The notes under the pieces were generated by a model, which had not been told where the DNA came from, did not search any database, and saw only the letters and a list, made by a program, of their open reading frames with translations. From positions 1 to 64,000 of the forward strand of contig CAVXLN010000010.1 of assembly GCA_963762435.1 (NCBI GenBank): a DNA stretch of 64,000 nucleotides, given 5' to 3'. Origin of the DNA: JAXDMU01 sp963762435. GTDB lineage: Bacteria > Pseudomonadota > Alphaproteobacteria > ATCC43930 > CGMCC-115725. The position numbers and the translations under genes were made by a program. Shown here piece after piece: positions 1-6,884 of this stretch; positions within the stretch are counted from its first letter, which is position 1, and every line of letters starts with the position of its first letter.

Positions 1-120
1 CAGCCAAACCAGAGGAAACGGGCTAAAACCCACGGATTTCGCGCCCGTATGCGCACCCGTGCCGGTCGTGCCGTCCTGAAGGCTCGTCGTAACAAGGGCC
101 GTCACCAATTGACGGTCTAG
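1..120 (+). CDS. rpmH: 50S ribosomal protein L34 (5' end cut by window)
   Basis: Reading frame 1 gives 39 residues ending in RRNKGRHQLTV, with the L34 signature PNQRKRAKTHGFRARM. L34 is a very basic protein of about 44 residues in the large ribosomal subunit, so only the first few residues are missing. It is followed five bases later by rnpA, the usual bacterial order at the origin-proximal rpmH-rnpA locus. The gene is too short to pass a normal ORF length cut-off but is unmistakable. Confidence 0.95.
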   Translation, partial: QPNQRKRAKTHGFRARMRTRAGRAVLKARRNKGRHQLTV

Positions 121-125
121 TTAGG

Positions 126-451
126 GTGCCCGGTCGGGTCCGCACCCGCCGGCAGTTCGCGCTCTTCGCGACACCCACGGGACGAGGTCAAAGTGGGCCA
201 CTGCGAATCAGTTTCGTAGAAGGTTCACCTGAAAGTCGTCGGTGGACGTGGCGTACGCGATCAGTCGAAAAGTGGGCAATGCGGTAGTCCGGAATCGGAT
301 TCGCCGCCGACTGAGGGCACTACTAGACGACCTTAACCCTCAACCAAAACCTGGTACGTACCTGATCAGGTGTGGTTTTGAGACAGGAAACCTCTCATAT
401 GACGAACTACATAATCACCTCAGAAAAGCCCTTGAGCGAGCCGACGCCTAA
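126..451 (+). pseudogene. rnpA: Ribonuclease P protein component, frameshifted
   Basis: RnpA is the protein subunit of RNase P, which trims the 5' ends of precursor tRNAs. The N-terminal part (from GTG at 126: RVRTRRQFALFATPTGRGQ, then GPLRISFVEGSPE) is in one frame. The C-terminal part with the family signature (VAYAISRKVGNAVVRNRIRR) is in another frame, readable from 242. The frame changes at about 230-245. Joined, the two parts give about 108 residues, normal for RnpA. RnpA is essential, so this is probably a one-base sequence error rather than a dead gene. The C-terminus overlaps yidD. Confidence 0.8.
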
Positions 452-704
452 ATCACTGCCCGCGCGGGCTCTCACCACTCTTGTTCGTGGGTACCAGCAA
501 CTCTTCGCTGGTCACCTTTCGCCTTGTCGTTTCTATCCGTCGTGCTCGAACTACGCCCTGGAGGCGCTCGACGTGCACGGCGCTCTTCGCGGATCCTGGC
601 TGACCCTTCGCCGGCTACTGCGCTGTCGTCCCTTCGGCCCGCACGGCGTCGATCTCGTTCCCGAGTCCCCATTAGCTAGGAGTCCCCGGTCATGCACCAA
701 ATAA
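399..704 (+). CDS. yidD: Membrane protein insertion efficiency factor YidD
   Basis: The 101-residue product has the YidD signature CRFYPSCSNYALEAL followed by RRLLRCRPFGPHGVD. YidD is a small membrane-associated protein thought to assist YidC-dependent insertion. I chose ATG 399 because AGGAAA lies at a suitable distance upstream; the frame is open to a GTG at 372. The gene overlaps the end of rnpA and the start of yidC, as expected for a tightly packed rnpA-yidD-yidC operon. Confidence 0.88.
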   Translation: MTNYIITSEKPLSEPTPKSLPARALTTLVRGYQQLFAGHLSPCRFYPSCSNYALEALDVHGALRGSWLTLRRLLRCRPFGPHGVDLVPESPLARSPRSCTK

Positions 705-1708
705 GCCACTTCGTTGGCGGCGTCTTCCAGCCCATCTTCCACCTGATCGGTTGGATGCTGGCTTTCATTTACGACCACATTGTTCCCAACTACGCGATCG
801 CCATCGCCCTGCTGACCGTGATCATCATGGGCATCTTGACGCCGTTCACGGTCAAGAGCACCCGTTCCATGATGGCTATGCAGAAGCTTCAACCTGAGAT
901 TAAGAAGCTTCAGGTGAAGTACAAGGGGCCGGAGAACCGTCAGCAGCTCAACGAAGAGATGATGAAGCTCTACAAGGAAGAGGGGGTCAACCCGATCGGG
1001 GGCTGTCTGCCCATGCTGATCCAGATGCCCTTCCTCTTCATTCTCTACAGCACCATCAAGGGTTTGGCCTTTACGACCACCAACAAGCTCGGCAAGATCA
1101 CCTCTCACCCGCGCTACATCCCTCACCACACGAAGATGTACGACAACCTCGTCGCCTCGGGCGGGCACATCAACGTCTGGGGAATGGACTTGAGCCTTCG
1201 ACCCTTCCCCATCAGCGTGCATGGCGGGTGGGTCGGAGCACTCCCCTTCTTTGCCTTCGCGGCCGTGGCGGTCGGACTGCAGTATCTGCAGATGGCTCAG
1301 ATGAACAACCTGACCCGTAAGCGGGGCCAACCGCTGCAGAGCCAACAGCTCATGATGCAGCGGGTACTGCCGGTCATTTTCGCCTACTTCTATATGGTCA
1401 TTCCGGCGGCCGTCGTTTTGTACATGATTATTTCGACAGGGATTCGCATAATTACTCAGGACATCATGTTCCGCACTGGCGTCTCGAATCCGAACAAGGG
1501 TAAAACTGCCCTGGCCCAGGCGGCTCCCATTGAGGGCGAAAGTGAAGTGGTGGAGCGACCCGCCATCAAGGCGGCACCGGAGAAGCCGGCGCCTAAACCG
1601 ACGCCGAAGACGAGCCCGAACAACCGATCGAGGAATCAAACACGACCCGCGCCGAAGCCGCAAAGCCAGCCTCGGTCGAAGGCCAAGCGTAAGAGAAAGG
1701 CGCGTTAA
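692..1708 (+). CDS. yidC: Membrane protein insertase YidC/Oxa1
   Basis: The 338-residue product inserts and folds inner-membrane proteins. It has an N-terminal hydrophobic segment, a cytoplasmic loop rich in basic residues (LQPEIKKLQVKYKG), the core motif NPIGGCLPMLIQMPFLFILY, and further membrane segments around PFFAFAAVAVGLQYL and AYFYMVIPAAVVLYMI. It lacks the large periplasmic domain of the proteobacterial protein, which fits the short Gram-positive/actinobacterial form. The lysine- and proline-rich tail is also typical. AGGAG at 678-682 precedes the start. Confidence 0.93.
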   Translation: MHQISHFVGGVFQPIFHLIGWMLAFIYDHIVPNYAIAIALLTVIIMGILTPFTVKSTRSMMAMQKLQPEIKKLQVKYKGPENRQQLNEEMMKLYKEEGVNPIGGCLPMLIQMPFLFILYSTIKGLAFTTTNKLGKITSHPRYIPHHTKMYDNLVASGGHINVWGMDLSLRPFPISVHGGWVGALPFFAFAAVAVGLQYLQMAQMNNLTRKRGQPLQSQQLMMQRVLPVIFAYFYMVIPAAVVLYMIISTGIRIITQDIMFRTGVSNPNKGKTALAQAAPIEGESEVVERPAIKAAPEKPAPKPTPKTSPNNRSRNQTRPAPKPQSQPRSKAKRKRKAR

Positions 1709-1711
1709 CCC

Positions 1712-2029
1712 ATGGAATGGGTAGAGACCACCGGTAAGACCGTCGACGAAGCAATGGACCGTGCCTTGGCACACCTAGGGGTCCACCGTGACGACGCAGA
1801 AGTCGAAGTATTCGAAGAGCCCAAGGCGGGCCTGTTTGGCCGCGTGCGGGGTGAAGCTCGAGTTCGTGCCCGGGTACGCCCGAGCGGTCCGCGTCCTAAG
1901 CGTTCACGGCGTTCGGGCGAACGAAATGATCGTCCTCGCACGGGCGCGCGCAATGAGCGAACCCCGAGCGAGAAAAAGCCCGAGCGTGAGACCCCGCCGA
2001 GAGGGCCCCACGCCCGCTCCCCGCGCTAG
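1712..2029 (+). CDS. Jag/KhpB N-terminal domain protein (Jag_N only)
   Basis: The 105 residues begin with a Jag_N domain (MEWVETTGKTVDEAMDRAL, then EVFEEPKAGLFGRVRGEARV) and continue into a highly basic, low-complexity linker rich in Arg, Pro and Glu. In most bacteria this domain is fused to the KH and R3H RNA-binding domains that here start at 2078 in the same frame. A TAG at 2027-2029 ends the first part. It is either a genuinely split jag or a jag interrupted by one error. It starts three bases after yidC, as jag usually does. Confidence 0.8.
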   Translation: MEWVETTGKTVDEAMDRALAHLGVHRDDAEVEVFEEPKAGLFGRVRGEARVRARVRPSGPRPKRSRRSGERNDRPRTGARNERTPSEKKPERETPPRGPHARSPR

Positions 2030-2077
2030 CGCCCCAGAGTTGAGAAGTCGAAGAAGGTTCCACTAAAGGAGGACAGT

Positions 2078-2560
2078 ATGGCCGAGGGAATTTCGCTCGC
2101 CGAACAAGGAGCTATCGCGAAGGAGTTCCTGGTAGGGCTCCTGTCGTCGATGGACATTAAGGCCGAAGTTTCGATCAAGGAGCTGGACGAGGAGACGGTT
2201 GAGCTCTCGGTTAACGCCAATCCGCCCACTGAACTGGGCGTCTTGGTCGGACCACGGGGCACGACGCTCCAGGCGCTGCAAGAGGTCACCAGAACCGTTG
2301 TTCAGTCGAAGAGCCCGAGTCGGACCGATCGAATACTCGTCGACGTGGCGCAGTACCGCGAGCGCCGCGTCGCCGCGCTGGGCCGTTTCGCCCAGCAAGT
2401 GGCTAAGAAGTGATCGAAACGGGTGAAGAGCGCGCCTTAGAGCCCATGTCGGCGGCAGACCGTAAAGCAGTGCACGACGCGCTGTCGGAGCAAGATGGGC
2501 GTCGCTACCCGATCTGAAGGGGAGGACCCACGCCGCTTCGTGGTGGTTTCTCCGGCATAA
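2078..2560 (+). pseudogene. jag: Jag/KhpB KH-R3H RNA-binding part, two frameshifts
   Basis: This part carries the KH domain (ELGVLVGPRGTTLQALQEV) and the start of R3H (RILVDVAQYRERRVAAL), readable in one frame to 2413. The R3H domain continues in another frame from about 2410 (VIETGEERALEPMSAADRK). It returns to the first frame at about 2495 (GVATRSEGEDPRRFVVVSPA, stop at 2558-2560). Two opposite shifts within 90 bases suggest sequence error. A very strong Shine-Dalgarno, AAAGGAGG at 2065-2072, stands before ATG 2078, so translation may start here independently of the Jag_N part. Confidence 0.78.
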
Positions 2561-2583
2561 TTACTCCGTGACAAAGTGAATGG

Positions 2584-3192
2584 TTGTCCCGCGCCCTCGA
2601 GGAATCGAGGGCGCGGGGCTTTTTAGGACCTCAACCCATTGAACCCCAGATCATCCACGCGGAGGGATTTGCGAAGTGTTGGGAAGCATTGCACGAGACT
2701 CCCCCGGCTCGACTCTCTGGATTTGGGGAGTGGCGGAGGGCTCCCGGGCTCGTATTGGTCCAGCGCTGGGAGTGTTCGGCAACGTTCCTGGACTCCATGG
2801 AGAAGCGCAGCAGCTTCCTACGGGAGGCATTGCAATGGCCGGGGGCACCGCAGGGCACCGAGGTGATCACCGCACGGGCGGAAGAAGCGGCTCGCTGGCC
2901 CGAAATGGACGGGCAATTTGACCTGGTGACCGCGCGATCATTCGGTCCGCCTGCGGTAACTGCCGAATGCGCCGTACGATTTTTGAAGGTCGGGGGAGTG
3001 CTGATCGTGTCGGAACCCCCCACTGATCGGACGAATGATCGCTGGAATCCCAAGGGGCTCGGGCTCCTGGGGCTCGAGGCATTGGGCCGTTCCCGATACG
3101 GGGCAGGCTACGAAATCTTAGTAAAGGAGAAGTCCACCGCTCGGGAGTACCCGCGGCCGGTAGGGGTTCCCAAGAAGAAGCCGCTCTTTTGA
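2584..3192 (+). CDS. rsmG: 16S rRNA (guanine-N7)-methyltransferase RsmG/GidB, double compensating frameshift
   Basis: RsmG methylates G527 of 16S rRNA using S-adenosylmethionine. The N-terminal GFLGPQPIEPQI and the later LDSMEKRSSFLREAL and FDLVTARSFGPPA are in the main frame. The SAM-binding loop LDLGSGGGLPG is found only in the +1 frame, at about 2713-2745. The frame must therefore shift near the C-run at about 2700 and shift back near 2745. Read straight through, the main frame gives a full-length protein without the cofactor site. TTG 2584 is the only workable start after the in-frame stop at 2569. It precedes the parS cluster and parAB, as in actinobacteria. Confidence 0.8.
   Translation: MSRALEESRARGFLGPQPIEPQIIHAEGFAKCWEALHETPPARLSGFGEWRRAPGLVLVQRWECSATFLDSMEKRSSFLREALQWPGAPQGTEVITARAEEAARWPEMDGQFDLVTARSFGPPAVTAECAVRFLKVGGVLIVSEPPTDRTNDRWNPKGLGLLGLEALGRSRYGAGYEILVKEKSTAREYPRPVGVPKKKPLF
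2588..2624 (+). terminator. Intrinsic-terminator-like hairpin overlapping the rsmG start
   Basis: A 13-bp perfect stem (2588-2600 with 2605-2617) with a GGAA loop is followed by GCTTTTT. It looks like a Rho-independent terminator for the jag transcript. It also lies inside the first codons of the rsmG frame, encoding the conserved-looking ESRARGFL. Confidence 0.6.
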
Positions 3193-3193
3193 G

Positions 3194-3461
3194 TGTTTCA
3201 CGTGAAACACGACGAGAGTGCATTTTCAATAGCTTGTCAACGCTTTTGAGCGGTGCCGCCTACGTTGAACCGGGAGAACAAGAGTTGGATCCACTCGCGT
3301 CGCCACGTGACGATGTTTCACGTGAAACAATGCGACCACACCGGTCGTACCCATCTCGGATGTTTCACGTGAAACACCTTTAAAATTGGTCGTTTCACTT
3401 GGCTCGATGTTTCACGTGAAACATCGATATCTGATTCTCGGGTAATGTTTCACGTGAAACA
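3194..3461 (+). promoter_or_regulatory. Centromere: five perfect parS sites
   Basis: The 16-bp palindrome TGTTTCACGTGAAACA, the bacterial chromosomal parS consensus, occurs without mismatch at 3194-3209, 3314-3329, 3361-3376, 3408-3423 and 3446-3461. ParB loads and spreads from such sites, and ParA segregates the resulting complex. The last three are spaced 47 and 38 bases start to start. The rest of the 3193-3548 spacer has no convincing gene; the open frame from TTG 3462 into parA lacks a good ribosome site. Confidence 0.96.
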
Positions 3462-3548
3462 TTGGTACTTGACGAATCGCCGAAAAGCGAGTTGAATTGG
3501 CAGTGGTTCAATGGAGTGTCGGCACTCGATACGGTCGGAAAGAGGCTC

Positions 3549-4322
3549 ATGGCGGACGCCAGCACGATGAGGATTTTTGCTGTAGCCAACCAAAAAGGGG
3601 GGGTGGGCAAGACAACCACCACCACTTCCCTTGGAGCAGCACTCGCCGAGCGGGGAAAGCGGGTTTTAGTAGTCGATCTGGACCCTCAAGGTAACGCCAC
3701 GACCGGTCTCGGAGTCGATGGGCGCCAGTTTGAGCGCTCCGTCTACGACGTGCTCCTGAACGACGTTCCCATGGTGGATATCGTTGAGCCAACCGGGTTT
3801 AATAACCTCTTCGTGGCCCCCGCAACCCTGGACTTGGCGGGTGTTGAGCAGGAACTCACTTCGGTAATTTCCCGAGAATTACGCCTCAAGAGAGCCCTTA
3901 CCTCGGTGGAGGGGGAGTTTGACTACATCTTTATCGACTGCCCACCATCCCTGGGACTTATAACTATTAACGCCTTTGCCGCGGCGACCGAAATAATGGT
4001 TCCCGTACAGACGGAGTTCTACGCACTGGAAGGTCTCACCCAGCTTCAACGCATTGTTGATCTAGTGCAGAAGAACCTCAACCCTAATCTTCGTATTACC
4101 AAGGTGGTGTTGACGATGTACGACGCGCGAAACACGCTTTCTACGGATGTAGCCAAGGAAGTAAAGAAACACTTCGAGTACGAGCTGTGTAGGACCGTCA
4201 TTCCCCGTACTGTCCGGCTCGCGGAGGCACCTTCGTTCGGCCAACCCATCACCGTGTTCGATCCAACGTCCAAGGGCGCCATGGCCTACAAAGCGCTAGC
4301 AGAGGAGATCCTGAATGGCTAG
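3549..4322 (+). CDS. parA: Chromosome-partitioning ATPase ParA/Soj
   Basis: This is a deviant Walker-type ATPase that moves ParB-parS complexes over the nucleoid. It has the ATP-binding loop KGGVGKTTTT at residues 16-25, the switch VVDLDPQGNATTGLG and the motif DYIFIDCPPSLG. It is 257 residues from ATG 3549, which is preceded by GGAAAGAGG at the right distance. The frame is open back to TTG 3462, directly after the last parS site, so a longer N-terminus cannot be excluded. It overlaps parB by eight bases. Confidence 0.93.
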   Translation: MADASTMRIFAVANQKGGVGKTTTTTSLGAALAERGKRVLVVDLDPQGNATTGLGVDGRQFERSVYDVLLNDVPMVDIVEPTGFNNLFVAPATLDLAGVEQELTSVISRELRLKRALTSVEGEFDYIFIDCPPSLGLITINAFAAATEIMVPVQTEFYALEGLTQLQRIVDLVQKNLNPNLRITKVVLTMYDARNTLSTDVAKEVKKHFEYELCRTVIPRTVRLAEAPSFGQPITVFDPTSKGAMAYKALAEEILNG

Positions 4323-5241
4323 AAAACCAGGTTTAGGTAAGGGGTTGGGAGCTCTCATTCCCGACAGTCCTTCAACCTCTACGGAGGTTCCCAGCGAAGT
4401 CGCAACGTCAAGCCCACTTCGAATGGTGCCCGTGAGTTCTATTCGACCAAATCAGTTTCAACCTCGAAAAACCTTCAACGACGAAAGCCTTAAGACGTTG
4501 GCGGCGTCGCTCCAGGAACTGGGCGTACTGCAACCCATTATTGTTCGACCGGTTGAAGGTGAGTCCGACAAGTACGAGCTGATTGCCGGCGAACGTCGAT
4601 GGAGAGCCGCCACGATCGCGGGACTTGAGGTGGTCCCGGTCCTCCTTCAGGATGACGTCAATGATCGACTCTCCCTCGAGCAGGCGGTCGTGGAGAACCT
4701 TCACCGTGTCGACCTCCATGCGCTAGAAGAGGCGGCGGCGTATCAGCAATTGGTGGACGAGTTCGACCTGACACACGATCAGGTGGCCCAACGTGTCGGG
4801 AAGAGTCGAGCGTATGTTACGAACACGTTACGACTCCTCCAATTGGGCGACGCGGGGCAGAGCGCCCTGGCGTCTGGACAGATCAGTGCCGGCCACGCCC
4901 GTGCGCTCCTTGCGGTCAGTGACCCCAATGCGCAGGCCACCATGGTGGCCCGGGTGATCAAGAACGAACTTTCGGTACGCGCCACCGAGGAGGCGGTCAA
5001 GCTTCACCTTGAACCGAAGCCGATTCACGCTCCGGAGGCGGTGACCAAGGCCCCCGACGGTGCGCCCCGGCTTCGACCGGTGCCTGACGCGAGCGTGGCG
5101 GAGCTTGAAGAACTGCTCGAGAGTTACCTCGACACGCGGGTCCACGTCGATCTGAAGGGCCGAAATGGCCGGATAATCATTGACTTTGCCGACCTTGACG
5201 ACCTCGAACGGCTCTACAGCGCCATTGCGAAGCCTAAGTAA
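4315..5241 (+). CDS. parB: Chromosome-partitioning protein ParB/Spo0J
   Basis: The 308-residue product binds parS and acts as a CTP-dependent clamp. It starts with the typical KPGLGKGLGALIP. It carries the CTP-binding boxes (SIRPNQFQPRK and GERRWRAA), ENLHRVDLHALEEAAAY and a helix-turn-helix (LTHDQVAQRVGKSRAYVTN). The C-terminal dimerisation domain ends in YSAIAKPK. The neighbouring parS cluster is its binding site. This is the last confidently actinobacterial gene in the window. Confidence 0.94.
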   Translation: MARKPGLGKGLGALIPDSPSTSTEVPSEVATSSPLRMVPVSSIRPNQFQPRKTFNDESLKTLAASLQELGVLQPIIVRPVEGESDKYELIAGERRWRAATIAGLEVVPVLLQDDVNDRLSLEQAVVENLHRVDLHALEEAAAYQQLVDEFDLTHDQVAQRVGKSRAYVTNTLRLLQLGDAGQSALASGQISAGHARALLAVSDPNAQATMVARVIKNELSVRATEEAVKLHLEPKPIHAPEAVTKAPDGAPRLRPVPDASVAELEELLESYLDTRVHVDLKGRNGRIIIDFADLDDLERLYSAIAKPK

Positions 5242-5286
5242 CCTTCAACCTTAAACCTAACCCTCTCGTTGAAGTTTTCCCCAAGT

Positions 5287-5392
5287 TGTGGATGAAGTTG
5301 TGGGTTACTTCAAATTTGGCCTAATTTAAGGGAAATTCCCCTCCAAAACACCGGCTTTTGGAGTGACGTTACTTGTTCAGATCTGTGGATAA
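5287..5392 (+). promoter_or_regulatory. DnaA-box-like motifs downstream of parB
   Basis: TGTGGATAA at 5384-5392 is a perfect DnaA box (complement of TTATCCACA), and TGTGGATGA at 5287-5295 has one mismatch. The perfect box sits in GTGGATAACATTGTCCAC, which has inverted GTGGA/TCCAC arms. The 5242-5372 spacer is AT-richer than its surroundings and holds no gene. It might be the edge of a replication origin cut by the apparent assembly junction. Confidence 0.45.
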
Positions 5393-6022
5393 CATTGTCC
5401 ACGACACCCTCAAACGCCGTGACAAAGGCGACTATGATCACGCTTTGGCCGATCTCAACAACGTTCTAAGCCTCGATCCGAAATCCGCGCCTGCGTTGGA
5501 GGGGCGCTCGCGAGTCTCTGAAGACAAGGGAGCTTATGCAAACGCCGTGGCCGACCTCGACCAGGCGATTGCCATCATGCCGGATTGGGCGCTCATCTAC
5601 GAGCATCGGGGTCATCTTCGGTGGCGTCTCGGCGACGCGACGGGGGCCTTGGCCGACTATGATCGGAACCTCGAGCTTGACCCCGAGCGCGCTCATGGTT
5701 GGAATCTGCGCTGCCTGGCTCGCGCGGTGAAGGGCTGCTCGACCAGGCCGCAGCCGATTGCGCAAAGGCAGTGGAGCTCGCACCCGGCAATGCCGCGATC
5801 ATTGACAGTCGCGCCTTCGTTCGGCTTCAATCCGGCCAGCTCGACGAAGCCATTGCGGACTACAACACCATTTTGGCTCAGTCACCGAACCTGCCGAAAG
5901 CCCTTTATGGCCGGAGCCTTGCCAAAGAACGCAGGGGTGATCCCGCTGCCGCAGCTGCCGATCGCGCCGCTGCACTGAAGCTCGATCCCGCCATCGCGGC
6001 AGACTTCGCGCTCGACCCTTAA
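5373..6022 (+). pseudogene. Tetratricopeptide-repeat protein, frameshifted and 5'-truncated
   Basis: Several TPR units are readable: KGDYDHALADLNNVLSLDP, then KGAYANAVADLDQAIAIMP, then GDATGALADYDRNLELDP in the first frame. QAAADCAKAVELAPG and SGQLDEAIADYNTILAQSP follow in a second frame that ends at 6022. The shift is at about 5720-5735 and one base would repair it. The first repeat lacks its front half, and upstream codons run into the DnaA-box region, so the true N-terminus is missing. TPR proteins mediate protein contacts; no specific role can be given. The gene is proteobacterial in character. Confidence 0.7.
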
Positions 6023-6804
6023 GGCGACGCCGTCCCGAAATACCGGCTCGGCGCGGTGCCCAGGCTGCGCTTGAACATCGCCGTGAAGGCACTCGGGCTG
6101 TCATAGCCCAGATCCTGCGCCACGATCGTCACCGGCGTGCCGGCGGCCAGCCGGCTCAGCGCTTCGACCAGCCTGAGCTGCTGGCGCCAGGCGGCGAAGC
6201 TCATGCCGGTCTCGGCGCGGAAGCGGCGCGCGACCGTGCGGCGGCTGGCGCCGACGCGCAGCGCCCATTCGTCGAGCGTGTCGTGGCATTCGGGCGCCGC
6301 GATCAGGCTCTCGCAGATCGCCCTCAGCCGCTTGTCCTGGGGCATCGGCACATGGAGTGGCACCGGCGGCAATGTCGCGAGCTCGATGAGGATCAGCGCC
6401 TCGATGAGGGCGTAGCGATCGGCCTCCGCCTCGGGCACCGCCGCCGTCGCGGCCAGGATGAGCTCGCGCAGCAGATCCGGCACCTCGACCACGCCGCAGC
6501 GCTTGGCGAAAGCGTTCGCTGCCGCAGCCTCGATATAAAGCGTGCGCATCGCGACATCGCCATCCATGCGGATGCCGTGGACCGTGCCGGCCGGAACCCA
6601 GAGTGCCCGATGCGTCGGCACCAGCCAGCTGCCCTCTTCCGTCTCGACCCGCATCACGCCGGTTACGGCATGGATCAGCTGCGCGCGCCGATGATGATGC
6701 GGCGGGATGACCTGGCCGGCCGCGAAATCCTTCGCCATCGCCGTCACGCGACAGGGCGAGCGCTGATAATCGGCTGGGTCGGTCGAGCGCGGGTTTTGTC
6801 CCAT
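6019..6804 (-). CDS. AraC-family transcriptional regulator
   Basis: The 261-residue product has an N-terminal cupin-like sensor domain (VIPPHHHRRAQLIHAVTG, then HRALWVPAGTVHGIRM) and a C-terminal AraC DNA-binding domain with two helix-turn-helices. The second has the family ending LGYDSPSAFTAMFKRSLGTAPSRYF. It is divergent from the MFS transporter at 6885 with an 80-base shared promoter region, the usual arrangement for a regulator of its neighbouring exporter. Its 3' end overlaps the TPR gene's stop by four bases. Confidence 0.9.
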   Translation of the reverse strand: MGQNPRSTDPADYQRSPCRVTAMAKDFAAGQVIPPHHHRRAQLIHAVTGVMRVETEEGSWLVPTHRALWVPAGTVHGIRMDGDVAMRTLYIEAAAANAFAKRCGVVEVPDLLRELILAATAAVPEAEADRYALIEALILIELATLPPVPLHVPMPQDKRLRAICESLIAAPECHDTLDEWALRVGASRRTVARRFRAETGMSFAAWRQQLRLVEALSRLAAGTPVTIVAQDLGYDSPSAFTAMFKRSLGTAPSRYFGTASP

Positions 6805-6884
6805 TTGCGATAGAATATGACCGAAGCCGGGGAGCGGGCCAAGATCTTTGGCGCTATGCTCCCTCTATCTTCACGGAGCGTTCG

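Noticed and set aside
551..1774. Long minus-strand frame (407 codons) opposite yidC
   Set aside because: It is antisense to clear yidD/yidC coding sequence, and its Arg/Leu/His-rich translation has no domain.
3462..3548. N-terminal extension of ParA from TTG 3462
   Set aside because: It begins directly on the last parS site without a ribosome site; ATG 3549 has GGAAAGAGG at proper spacing. The extension is kept only as a possibility.
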